Part shown: piece after piece, positions 37,901 to 48,769 of the stretch
Position numbering within the stretch: position 1 is the stretch's first letter
How the letters are laid out: each line of letters starts with the position of its first letter
DNA from: Mytilus galloprovincialis
Lineage: Eukaryota; Mollusca; Bivalvia; Mytilida; Mytilidae
DNA: 64,000 nucleotides
Assembly (NCBI RefSeq): GCF_965363235.1
Contig: NC_134844.1
Coordinates: 16,722,646 to 16,786,645, forward strand
Direction of reading: 5' to 3'
Position numbers and translations under genes: made by a program
Notes under the pieces: generated by a model
Database searches by the model: none
What the model was told of the DNA's origin: nothing
What the model saw: the letters and a program-made list of their open reading frames with translations, nothing else

Positions 37901-40900
37901 CCCAAAATTATGAAAGCCTTTGCCAAATATTGATTTATACGTAATTTATTTCATACTGTATTTAGAACCATTGCTACTATTAATGATTGATATGCTACAT
38001 GCCTTTTAAACTTTTTTGGATTCGAGCGTCACTAATGAGTCTTTTTTAGACGAAACGCGCGTCTGGCGTATATACAAAATTTACTCCTGGTATCTATGAT
38101 GAGTTTATATGTATATTGATATTTTTTTTAATTACATCATATTTAAAAAAAATCTTATTCTACATATTTTATTTCAGTTTCTGGTAAAAGCTTTGGGGAG
38201 CTTGCTCTTATTAACCCAGATTGTATAAGAAATGCAACAATTATAGCAGATGAAACAACCGACTTAATTGTCATTGACCGAGAGTTATATAACAGGTCTA
38301 TACATTCTTTCCACACTAAGGAATTCGAAGAACGGAAGCACTTTGTCGAAACTAATCCCCTGTTCGATGGCTGGCATCCAAAGGATAAGAGACAATTGGC
38401 AATGAGTTTACGGAAGGAGAAATTAACTTTTGAAAGCTATATTGTCAAACAGGGATCCCCATTTGATGGTTTACGATTTATATTAAAGTAAGTTCACTGT
38501 GGAATAATTTAGTTTATCTAAATAACATTATGCACCGTTTGGAGAAAAACAAATGTTTTAATCAATTGGTATCCTTAAAAAAACACGACAAATTCAATGA
38601 TTCAGCGAATTAATGGAATTGAGAATCCGTGTCAACGGATCATTTAAGGTTTATTCATTTGTTTTAAAAAGAGTTCATGATTAATATATGATATGAGGAT
38701 GTACAGACGACACGTTAAGAGTCTTCAACACTTTATGAAATACTAGTTATGCAATGTCAATTGACCTGCAGTAGACTTGCACCTATTCAAACATTTGTTT
38801 TTTTTTTAGATGTTAAACGATTAAAATGTATACAAGTTGCTATTGTATTCTTGGTGATTTCTAAGACTGGTAGATTTTTCTCTCCATTTTAGTCAACTGT
38901 CTCCAATGATATCAATACATTAACTAAAGACATGAATTAATTTCAGCCTGCAGGTATTTCTCCATGCATCTGTAAATTGAAGTACAACATTCTTGAAAAG
39001 AACTAGGAAATGTATTATTTTAAAAATATATAATATGAGTCCATAGACCGGTGCGCTATTAAATCTATTACATTGCCATCTGACGTAAAAGAACATTATT
39101 TTGATCACACCTTCTTTTGGCAAATATTTAAGTAAACATCGTACTAGACATCTGTAAAGGTTTATAACAGGCAAACGGACGCATTCATGGGTTTCATTGA
39201 TGTCGTATGTGTATGGGGCATACACACTTATATATATATATGAAGTCTATCCGTGTTCAATTAATTACGGTTGTACAAACAACAAAGAATGCCAAACAAG
39301 GTAAAGTAACAGAAATAACGGCCTCAAATGCTTGAAAATTCCAAAACGAAAAGTCCTTTATCAAATAACAAAATCAAAAGCTCAAACATTTGTCATATTC
39401 CTGACTTAGTACAAGCATTTCTTTAAGTAGAAAATGGTGGGTTAAATCTCTTTTTTTTAAGATAGCTGAGCCTTTCAGTTGTATGACAGTCGCATAGGAA
39501 TTCATTTTATTGACAACAATGTGTGGGAAAAACAAACAGACATACTAGATAAAATTCTCAAAACATTGATGAAATTTGCATGTGCTTAATCTTTTCAGTG
39601 GCCAGGCAAAACTCTATTGTGACCCACACATGCATTCTATGCAATATCCAGATTATTACCCTTTACCAGATGTCGACGAGTTGGAGAAAGACCAGGTCAG
39701 AGAATCATTAAGAAGGTAAAATAATAATAATACAATGAATCATTGAATCAGGTCATCATTCGCCTTTTCAAGTGTGTTTACATAAATGTTTATAACAGTA
39801 TTCCACAGATCTTAACCTGAAGATATAAATTTTACGAAAAATTGAACTCCGATGAAACACTATGATAGTAAAAGACTTTTTTCAAGGTCAGAAAACGTAC
39901 ATTGACCTATAATGGTTTACTTTTGTAACTTGTTATTTGGTTTGAGAGTTGTCTCATTGGCACTCACACCACATCTTCCTATATCTATTTACAAATTTCC
40001 CCTTGTATGAAGACCGATCACTCACTTGCTAATCCGAATCTTAATGTAACAAGAGTTTATGCACTGTTAATAACCTAATGTCATTTTAAACCTCGTATGT
40101 TCTATCCGCATACATTAACAAAAACACCCAAACATGTCATGAAAATAACGTAAAATTTCTTTGAAAAATTAATAGAAAAATCCGATAACAGCAACAAAAA
40201 ATGAAAATATGAAATTGCAAAAACATCAGCAAAAAAACGACAGACAAGCAAAAACCACAAGACGACGATAGAAAGAGAACAACAACAGAAATGTAATAAA
40301 ACAGAAAACAAATGGTTAATCGAACGTTTTGCAACACGAACCGTAGCAAAATATGGCTGCTTCAGAGGAACCAGTGTTTTGGTCTACCAGTGATACCCGT
40401 CAAGTTGGTCTTATTACAAAATATTAGATCTGCAATAATTGCACTAGCTAATATCTGTCCTCCCCTAAGTTTCTATAGTATTGTGGCAACATATGCAATT
40501 AAAAGTAGATGAACGACAAAAACATAAAAAAAGCATTGAATAGGGTTGAATAAACTTACGTTACTTCTAAATTCTTTTTCTCCTATATACATATATATGT
40601 GAGATAGAATTTCATTGATATACATCATATTCATATCGAATAACATATTAATCAATTAATTAAATGCCCGGTCTAGAATTACGGGTTAGTTAAAGTTGAA
40701 ATGTAAGTTCATAGTATGATTGTTTGAATTCCAGTTTAAACAAGTTTTCTTGTAATATTTGATTGTTTAAAAAGGGCAAATGCTATTTTCATCGTAGATC
40801 CAATGATTTTAACACAGTTCTCAACAAATCAAGCATACAAATCAGAATTTATTATTATATTTGTATATTCTTAACGTTCATGTATTGTACGTACGTAGGT

Positions 40901-42182
40901 GTGCACTTAACAGTTTGATAATTTCTTTAAATTTTAATTGATATAAAACAAAAATAAAAAAAAGATAGAGTAAACCGATGCACAAGGATGTCAAACATTA
41001 CGTATTTTGCTTCATTAAAGTATAAGCAAAACAAAAAACAAAAAAAACAAAACAAAGCATTGGTCTGTTAAATATTCATCAGAAGTATGTTCTACAGTTA
41101 TTAGAAGCAAAAACAATAAACACGAAAGAACTGATCATTAGGATATATATTGTCATCTATGTTTTATAGGGAACTTGGTCTTGACACACATTCACATAAT
41201 AAGCACGATGGGTATAAGCCCTTGGTAACAAATCTTCATAAGCTGTCTACACAAGACACGGAGAAAAGTGGAACAAGATCTCCACATCAACATCATATAG
41301 AACTATGCTTAATTTGTTCACAGGAGTTAATAGGTAAGACCATGTGATTTCTTGTACTGTTTGTTCAAAATGGTAACGGGCGATGTAAAACGATTCAAAT
41401 TGGATAATCTCCCGTTACATTTTAGTTGAAATTAAGAAATGTTGGACGTCTTATTAACGGCAAACATGATGTTGGCAATGAAACCAAGAGTGGATAAAAC
41501 ATAAAGTCATAAAATCATCGCTAAAGTTTAGAAAAACAGATCTAGCTAAACTTTGTGACACCAGGCTTTTGTCGTTTGTTGTTGTGTTATATATTAGTTT
41601 TCGTTAATTTTTGTACATATATTAGGCCGTTCGTTTTCTCGTTTGGTGTTTACATTTGTCATTTCGGGGCCTTTTATAACTGACTATGCGGTATGGAATT
41701 TGCTTATTTCTTTAGACCGTACGATGACCTATAGATGTTAATTTCTGTGTCATTTTGGTCTCTTGTGATGAGTTGTCTCATTGGCAATCACACTACATCT
41801 TCTTTGTTATACTTTCCCTTAAATTAATAAAAGCGTGACTGTATTAATATCGATGACATTAAAATTGATCCTGGTTACCATAATTCCTTTTAATTTATGA
41901 CTTTCAGGTGATTTGGAAGTTGCTATGGATTTAGATACATATTCATATACCGTGAATTGTATACAAGAAACAGATATATATATATTGGACCAGAAAAATT
42001 ACGAAAGGCTAATCGAAAAACGAAATCCAAAAGTTGTTGAGAAGATCCGGAGTTCAGTGCTAGAGAAATTTTCACTAAGACTTTCTTGGATTCAAGATAA
42101 GAACGATCTTCCCTTATTTCGGTATTTACTATATAAGATTGAAGAGTCAAGGCGACAGAAAAAATCAAAGAAGAAATTATGA
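28973..42182 (+). CDS. Copy C: cyclic-nucleotide-binding domain protein, CNBD2-like, 8 exons
   Basis: Spliced CDS: 28973-28999, 33678-33894, 35628-35715, 36605-36780, 38178-38487, 39599-39715, 41170-41333, 41908-42182. The total is 1374 nt, 457 aa. The N-terminus comes from a 27-nt exon (MAKNSTYTP) 4.7 kb upstream; the second exon has no ATG before the conserved helix, so this upstream start is needed. The first binding domain has IKQGDKGD and SGKSFGELALINPDCIRNAT (E177, R187). The second domain is degenerate and split, as in copy A. The last exon has DLEVAMDLDTYSYTVNC and ends soon after LPLFRYLLYKIEE, so the tail of copy B is missing. The intron after 36780 is GC-AG. Introns carry many dispersed repeats, which makes this the longest of the three genes. 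Confidence 0.87.
29146..29325 (+). repeat. Dispersed repeat R3
   Basis: Contains gtcaggaatatgacagttgt, gattttgccatttgattagg, gactttccgttttgaatttt and cggggttcag. It is one of the best-preserved copies and lies in copy C intron 1. Confidence 0.7.
30191..30510 (+). repeat. Mytilid dispersed repeat R2, near full length
   Basis: Contains gatgtggtatgagtgccaat, ataggtcaaggtccggcctt, ggctcacaccgaacagcaag and atttaaacgggaaaacc, ending gtttctgactaaggacaggt. It matches reverse copies at 41560-41812 and 61310-61525. Confidence 0.75.
32000..32110. repeat. Dispersed repeat with ggaaccccc blocks
   Basis: Three blocks, ttggaacccccttctttctg, ttggaactcccctttatcct and taggaacccccttttta, around gcgatcaatgcatttgaatg. 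Confidence 0.55.
32868..33230 (+). repeat. Dispersed repeat R5
   Basis: Contains aaggcaacagtagtacaccg, ggttacaaaataaaaccgag, gggtagccaaacctcccgct and aatgacaacataacatgacg. A partial copy is at 34085-34190. Copy C intron 1. Confidence 0.65.
33678..33894 (+). CDS. Copy C exon 2
   Basis: Between ttcttatcag and gtaagt. It encodes DGSLVSGDSDKK, NHFEISHPTDLAAAYHYDKV and WFKKKSDLFNQLNE. It has no in-frame ATG upstream of the conserved part. Confidence 0.88.
34085..34190 (+). repeat. Dispersed repeat R5, 5' fragment
   Basis: aagaacagcagtagcattcc, aaaattgataaatcgatga and aaactaaaaccgggggaaat match the start of 32868-33230. Confidence 0.55.
34590..34860 (+). repeat. Dispersed repeat cluster (R3-like and R2-like)
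   Basis: Contains gtcaggaatatggcaattgt, then gttttcctcttataggtgat and gtttggtttgtgaccctgat. Copy C intron 2. Confidence 0.4.
35628..35715 (+). CDS. Copy C 88-nt exon
   Basis: Between atttttcag and gtaagt. It encodes IIHDLIKNCSFTTVDRD and VIKQGDKGD. Confidence 0.9.
36605..36780 (+). CDS. Copy C exon ending in a GC donor
   Basis: Follows atttttcag. It encodes FFIILNGSVSIHISTT, an acidic/basic variable loop, and LNRSKFGKYVGKI. The exon ends ATAG followed by gcaagga. Confidence 0.86.
37291..37370 (-). repeat. tRNA-derived SINE-like segment
   Basis: Read on the minus strand it has a D-arm-like ggtgaagtggtatgtg (A-box region), an anticodon-arm-like stretch and a clear B box, gagttcgaatccc, at tRNA spacing. 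The arms do not pair well enough for a working tRNA. It lies inside the GC-AG intron of copy C. Confidence 0.55.
37425..37620 (+). repeat. Dispersed gggcgag repeat
   Basis: Contains actggggcgagttggcagac, gttgggcgagtcggttacaa and ccagtggggcgagttt, unusually G-rich for this window. Copy C, GC-AG intron. Confidence 0.45.
37985..38110 (+). repeat. Dispersed repeat, cgcgcgtct family
   Basis: Contains ggattcgagcgtcactaatg, agacgaaacgcgcgtctggc and actcctggtatctatgatga. It is the best copy in the window and ends about 70 bases before an exon of copy C. Confidence 0.65.
38178..38487 (+). CDS. Copy C 310-nt exon with phosphate-binding cassette
   Basis: Between tatttcag and gtaagt. It encodes SGKSFGELALINPDCIRNAT and NPLFDGWHPKDKRQLAMSL. 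There is no ATG near its 5' end, so only splicing explains it. Confidence 0.93.
39340..39460 (-). repeat. Dispersed repeat R3, reverse fragment
   Basis: aacgaaaagtcctttatcaa, ataacaaaatcaaaagctca, tcatattcctgacttagtac and gtagaaaatggtgg are the complement of the R3 core. Confidence 0.6.
39599..39715 (+). CDS. Copy C 117-nt exon
   Basis: Between cttttcag and gtaaaa. It encodes GQAKLYCDPHMHSMQYPDYY and PLPDVDELEKDQVRESLRR. Confidence 0.9.
39893..39992 (-). repeat. Mytilid dispersed repeat R2, reverse fragment
   Basis: gacctataatggtttacttt and gagagttgtctcattggcac, then ccacatctt. Copy C, intron after the 117-nt exon. Confidence 0.65.
41170..41333 (+). CDS. Copy C linker exon
   Basis: 164 nt between ttttatag and gtaaga. 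It encodes RELGLDTHSHNKHDGYK, a variable linker, and the conserved IELCLICSQELIG. Confidence 0.88.
41560..41812 (-). repeat. Mytilid dispersed repeat R2, reverse
   Basis: ggcttttgtcgtttgttgtt, gtcatttcggggccttttat, gactatgcggtatggaattt and gagttgtctcattggcaatc. In the last intron of copy C, about 95 bases before the last exon. Confidence 0.75.
41908..42182 (+). CDS. Copy C last exon
   Basis: Follows gactttcag. It encodes DLEVAMDLDTYSYTVNC and ILDQKNYERLIEKRNPK and ends TGA at 42180-42182. Confidence 0.92.
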
Positions 42183-42282
42183 GAAGGAATTTGTCTACAG
42201 GATATAGTTTGATGATGAATATTGAAAGCAATGACCTTTATAATCGGAAACTATAATAATTTATAAGAATTCCATGAAATGA

Positions 42283-42288
42283 AATAAA
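42283..42288 (+). terminator. Poly(A) signal, copy C
   Basis: AATAAA lies about 100 bases after the copy C stop. Confidence 0.45.
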
Positions 42289-45169
42289 TATATCACATAG
42301 CATTAGCTTAATCTATCACTGATTAAAATATATAATGCTAGGAACTGAACCAAAATAATTTGAAATTAAATGTTTTTAACCTTCTATTTTATCTTTGTAT
42401 ACATATTATATGTTACCTACACAAACAAAGCAAAAGAATATCTAATTCAATATGCAAAATAGATATAGGTCATTTTTAAAGATAAATGAAAATGATTTAC
42501 ATTTTAATGTAGGTAAAACCGAATATTACGGAAGAAAAATATTGATTTTCCCTATATATTCAATGTAATTTAGTGCCCTATAGGACCATTTTAAAAATGT
42601 TTTTTTCTCAAAAACGAAGTCGGTGAAATATACATTTTTTTACATTTCCTGATGTATATTTGCAATATCTAATTGACTTCTAAATTTAGAAAAAAATCTA
42701 TGAACTGGTCATTTACTTATCATTGACCTTAACACAAATACAATCATCGATTACTTTTGCATTTTTGTTTACTTCGTTAGTATCCTTGATAGCCAAAGCT
42801 TGAATTGGAAACATACATTGACCGTTTTGACTCGTTTTATGCATTACTCTAGGAAGTATTTCCAAAAACTAATAGGAACTTAAAAGATTAATCTCGTTGA
42901 GCTGTTTGGTCAAAGCGATTAATGGGCGTCATTTTGTATCATGAAATAATGAATTATTGACATAAACTTATAAAAACATGTCTCGTTCCAATAATTAAGA
43001 TGTATTGTAATACAATACTATTCAAGTATACTATGTTTCCTGGTCTCTTTTTAAAATATTCAGCAAAAATTATCCATTTCTAGTACCTCTTTTGCATGTC
43101 AAAACACCATTTGATGGAATAACACGTTTTAAGCAAAACAACTTTATATTAGTGTAATGTGCAAGACGCATTCACAAACTTGTGAAATTTAAAAGTATTA
43201 AGCTAAATCAAAGACATTTGACCACGTGTTTCAGTTTATCAAATTATATTTTCTTGAAAAAAAAACCTGATAACTTGTCCACAAAATATTAGGGCAAAAT
43301 ATGTATTTCATATATATCTGTTCATTTTTTTAATGGCAGTTCGAATAGATTACCTCTGTGTTATATATATATATATACTAACGCTAAGCCTGAATACATA
43401 TATAACAACCAAACAATAGATAAGCAAAATTGTCTTTGTGATCCAAGAAATATAGAAAAAAAAACGCTATCCCTGTTTGTTCGAAAATACTGTTCTGTCA
43501 CAACAGGTTGAAACATGTAAGTCAAATAGAGTTATCAAACTTTGATCAAGATTTTAGAAAATACACAATTTAATATACTTTTACAAACCTGCAACAACAA
43601 GAGTCAACAACTGTTGACCTGACTATCGAAATACTTTTACAATAGAAACATGGCTGTCAGATTTTTAGAAGTGTAGTTCAATTCAAATTAAGCATATCAA
43701 ATAATACATCACCAAAAGTACAAACTATCTCTTTTAAAGTCATAAGAAACCTCAAATCAAAAAAAAATAATGCATATGTTTTTTATAACTCAATGGATAG
43801 TTGTCATTATAAAACTTATGTACATATACTTTTTTCTGAAGAAAATTCATTAATTTATTTATATTTAGAAGAAGTTTACTTTATTTTAATTGCTTCCTTT
43901 TAGAAAGCAATTCCCCCGACATATTTTCCGTATGCAAAGTGACCTCAGTGTGACCCATCTCGTAAAAATCCGGTGATCACAATACGCATGGATGTCCTCA
44001 AAATAGACTATTATCTGAATTTACATGTTAAACACGTGCTCAATTTCCATGCTTTTTTTGTTGATTTTTTTGTCGATTGTTGACAAACAGGTGATAATCG
44101 TACGTTAAACTTCGTCTTCAAAACACGAACTTTAATTATATTTTGACAACGACACTGACCGATTGAAAAAAAAATGACGATTAGACGAAATTTATACGAA
44201 AAAAATGATAAATTCGTGCACAGAAGACTAAGTTTATGGTGTTTGTATGCATTGGTTCAAGAATTGGAAGAGCATTATTTTTCACCGGTCACTCGTTTCT
44301 TATGACTTTAATGATTAGAAAAATAAATAAATGTTCGTAGTGATACTTGTATTACCTGTTTGGTGTTTTACGCTCATAGTTCGCATACCATTAAATATTT
44401 TTACTTTATTCTGAATGCTCGATTCTCTTAAAAAAAATCATTATTCGTAAACACTCATCAAAGATGACAAGATTATATTTGGTACGTACGACGCCCGTAT
44501 TGTCTGCAACGCATTCTTAAGTAGCGCTGGAATCAAAACATTTCAAACCCGAAATATTGTGTCATAGGAAACTACAAAAACAAAATAAGAAAGAAAATGT
44601 TTTATATTGAACAGAAATTTTGTTTGTAAGATTTGAGAAATGAAATTTAGGTCCGAAAACAGAGTTATCGTCGTATGGTGTCCCGGTGTAATACTATTTT
44701 TTCATACACGTTCCAAATATTGTTTTTTTTATTAAATGCATGACGATATAGAAGACAAATAAACACACTTCACAGATATTCGCGCTATTGATCTAAAAAG
44801 TCTCTTCCATTCAGCTCTTATATATAAAACGTTGGAGGTCCAACTCAAACATAATCAAATTATTTGAAGAACAAACTTTTATTCTTTTATTACTTCTAGG
44901 CATATATGTCCTTAACAGTATTTTAAACATCTATTCCAAATTATCAACTTCGCGTTTATTACAGAACCATTGATTAGTCTGATATTTTACACGAAAAGAG
45001 CATCGGCAAAACAAACAGTAATATAATTAGATGTGGTATGATTGCCACTGAGACTACTTTCAATTGTTAGCCTGGAATTGTTACTGTGGCTTTACAACCA
45101 ATAGATTGATTCCACTGCTAGTGGATGTTTTGTTATTCTAGCCTTGTAGTCAAAACACAGTGTTGACAT
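42289..45169. other. Gene-free region after copy C
   Basis: No supported exon. Holds an AT dinucleotide tract near 43358-43376, a short hairpin (ttgcttccttttagaaagcaa near 43890-43911) and an 'agatgtggtatgattgccac' R2 end near 45028. The rest is unrecognised. Confidence 0.4.
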
Positions 45170-48100
45170 GAAATATTATTGAACTGGTCATTTTCAGTAG
45201 ATTTTCATTGCATACAATTTTCTAATATTCGATAACAAATAACCTAGTGCTTCTAAAAACTCATCATATATACCAGGCTAATAGAAAGCATGTTTCGTCT
45301 AGACTTACCACTTGTGCTCTTTCTTATAAAACATTGGAAAGCCAAATAAAACACGAAGTTGAAAAGCAGTTCAAACAAAAAATCTTCGGCGATTGAAATT
45401 AAAGTTAGAAAGTTAAACGTGTTCTTTAAACTTTACAGTAAGATAATTAGAACTATATATGGAAGAACACGTGTGAAGACTTTCCTCGTTATATACTCAT
45501 ATTAACAGGTCGTCTGCCTACGCTTCAGCAATTTTATCATTTAATTTTTTTATTTTTACAAAATCTAAAATGTACCAAATTGATTTCCACTTCAATTTAA
45601 AAAAAAATATTATTCAAGAGTCTGCATCAAAAAGCAATCACAACACAACACGATGAACATTATTTTATTTCATACTTGTACTTTTGGTGGGAAGTTAATG
45701 CGTTTCCAATCATACTTTATGTTTCCATATTTGATGTAAATCGATAGATAGTTACGAGCTATGTTTGTTTGCATTCCTTGAAGAGTTGTGCATCAGCCGT
45801 TTAACTCAACAGATCAAAGTATTAAAAGTAATAATAAACTTCCAAAACCCTAGGGACTGTTGTTACAAAATTCATTTGCGGTTTGTATGATTAAATTCAA
45901 AGCAATAACTTTGAAATTCTACATATAGCTCGCTATTACTTTTTTTTTTGCATACAAACGATCAATGTATGGCATAACCCTTAGCTTGAGGATAAACGCT
46001 TATTGGATTCTGTCATTCTAAATATGAAATTCAAATGTATTTTTGATGTTCCTAGCGAATTCTCCATAACAAATATAACTCGCAAGACTTACTAACCAGC
46101 AGCACTAATGAATTCAAGTATGACGATGAACATTTATTCTTAGATATATCTCATGTTCTAAGCAAAATCGTTAACTTAGACAATTAAGCATATAAAGAAC
46201 CGCATTCGCATTTCATATTACATGTTAGGGAATTTGGATCTGATTTATTCTTTACAGAAGTCATGTAGGTTGTGAGTTCAAACCCCGCTGGTGACAGTTG
46301 CGTTTTGAGTACTATCTTAATTGAATATGCGCTTAGCGCTCTCACGTATTCAAGTCTAGCAAGATTTTGTTACATAGGATTATACAGCAATGTCAGTAGA
46401 TATCAAACATTTGTTAACGAGTCCGGTCTTCCTTCACGCGCACAATTTTTATAGTAAATAAAATATCTGTTATGCCAGATATGTGTTACTTTCCTTCATT
46501 TCCGTTAGGTTTTACTTCTGTTATAAGTTTCGATTTCGAGCTTTATTTGGCCTTTTGTATTTGATCCTTACTGATGACTCTTGTGTAGACAGAACGCGCG
46601 TTTGATTTACAAAATTTTAAGTCAGGTATCTTTTACAAGTTTGTGTGTTACATTATTGCTGATTCAATTGTTGAAAATATTTATTTCTGCTACGACGGCA
46701 ACGTCAAAGGCGATGGTGTGTATGAGGATTATGATAATTGGAATGTGATTTTTTTATTGTTAGAAGTGTCTCTATCTAGTTTATATTATCTAAGTTTTCA
46801 AATGTAAAATAATGTTTTGTATAATTTCCCATCAAACAATGAATGTATACTACTAAAAATACGATAAGCAACACAACTTCTGACTGAAATTAAAGTTTTA
46901 AATATCTCTATTTATCTTTAAAATTTCAGTTTCGTAATCTCAATCATTTTTTGGTAGAATTTCAGACTGCTACAGTGTTCGTAAACTTCGAGGGAATTAG
47001 TCAAAATTGAAAGTCACAATTGTTTGAACAAGTTCTAGTAAAATGAAAGCAACAATTAACGCACAAAATTACCAAAGTGGGTTATATTATTGATCTGATT
47101 GATAACATATAAACTGAAACTTATATTTCTTGCCAAAAAATGAAAGAAAAATTGGAGGGACAATTTATTACCGCCCCTTTTTCCCACTACTACCAAAAAA
47201 TCATATGTTATTAGTTTTCTTCTTTAATCAATAGAACACCCTTTAAGACATGAATACTGATAATTTCAGATCGTCTGAAGGATTTTCTATAAAGATATTA
47301 GCCCTCAAAGTTTGACCCCCGCCCCCCTCCCCCCCATCTATCTTAATGTAAGTATTGCAGCAAACATTCTTTGGATTGTTCAGTTTTGTTTAAATTAATC
47401 CATGCAATTATAAAATTCAGTCATGTTTATAACACAAACGTTTATGCCCGTGTAGATTTTTTATAGTTTATATGCTATCAACATTCACTTGAAGCTGTCG
47501 TCTTCTATGCTTTTTGTTAGTGATACACAGACTCTCAAGTCTTGAGGTAATGTATGTTACTGATCTAGCTAAGAAGCCAGGAACAATGATTATTTTCGAT
47601 CCACAATTCAAGATTCAAACACACAACTTTTTCTTTAAATTGATTTTTCGAATATTTGATTTTTTTATCCTGAATTTTATAGAGTGTACGTCATGAATAA
47701 ATTATTTCGAAACTAGAACTTTAGAATAGATATACATATATTTTTATTTCGAATTAATAACTTTAACTTCAGATGCTCAATCTCAAATTTTGCACAATGT
47801 CTGTATAGTTGTTATAATTCAAGATATGATTATATCTCAAAACGAAGATTGGCGAAACGTATTAAGAATTCGTCAATGATATAAGTTGATAATGTATTTT
47901 TCATCTATGTTCCTTATGATCTTCAACTCTTGTAGACGTTAATAAATTTTTACTATGAGTATTGTGTTTTCCAGGGTTTTTTTTTTTTTTTTTGGTGTTT
48001 TTTTTCACATTTTAAAAATAGCTTCATATATTATATATCAATTGTTTATACTCCGTAAATTAAATGAGATGGTTTTAAACAAAGGGCAACATATAGGTCT

Positions 48101-48745
48101 TTTGTATTTATATGTAATTTTAGTATTCGACTTCTAGTTATATAAAATCCCTGTCATAACTGGGTTGGAAAGGATAACAGACTATATTTGTCTAGAAAAC
48201 AACGTAAAATACTTAAGATATTTTCATACAGAAATTGACATGTAAATAAAGATGCTTTTAAGCACGTCACTTCTTTTTAATAATTCCGTGTCTTCTTACA
48301 CTTAAAATGCTCTGTTTATTTTTGAATAATCGACCTTTATATTTTTAGTATCAAAACATAGTTATGAATTATGTTAAGATTTATAGAATTTATCGACGTC
48401 CTTGCATAATTATTTTTGTAATAAAATGCAATTTCATTTCAAACTAAACAAGCTAGTTTTTATATAGAATTTTAAAAAGCTATCGAAATGCAATCAGCAT
48501 CAATTAAAAAGTCAATTATGAAATATAATGGTGGTTAAGGTGTTAACTGAATAAAGTACGAATGAGAACCATTCACTTTAACTTTCTTAAAGGAATAATG
48601 AAAATATGAAAAAACAAGTTGAAAAGAAAATATGAAAGAGGAAATAATACCAGTTTTTTTCATTCTGAGCTAAAGCGAAATTTGTATACTTAATGGAGTG
48701 GTTTGTGAAAGAAATCATTGAGTTTTAAGCTATTGTGACTACCAA
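45170..48745. repeat. Non-coding tandem duplication, unit 1
   Basis: Collinear with 48770-51995. Shared landmarks in order: ggtcattttcag near the start, gatttccacttc, tacttttggtgg, taaatcgatagatagtta, aactttgaaattctacatat, tggattctgt, atccatgcaat, gggcaacatataggt, gtcaattatgaaatata. The two units differ by many substitutions and by separate repeat insertions, so the duplication is old. Confidence 0.8.
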
Positions 48746-48769
48746 AAAAATTTACAAAGGAACATTAAA

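Noticed and set aside
42289-45169. A fourth copy of the CNBD2-like gene downstream
   Set aside because: I looked for the FGELAL, WF-KKSDLFNQLN and YERLIEKR signatures after 42.3 kb and before 2.9 kb and found none.
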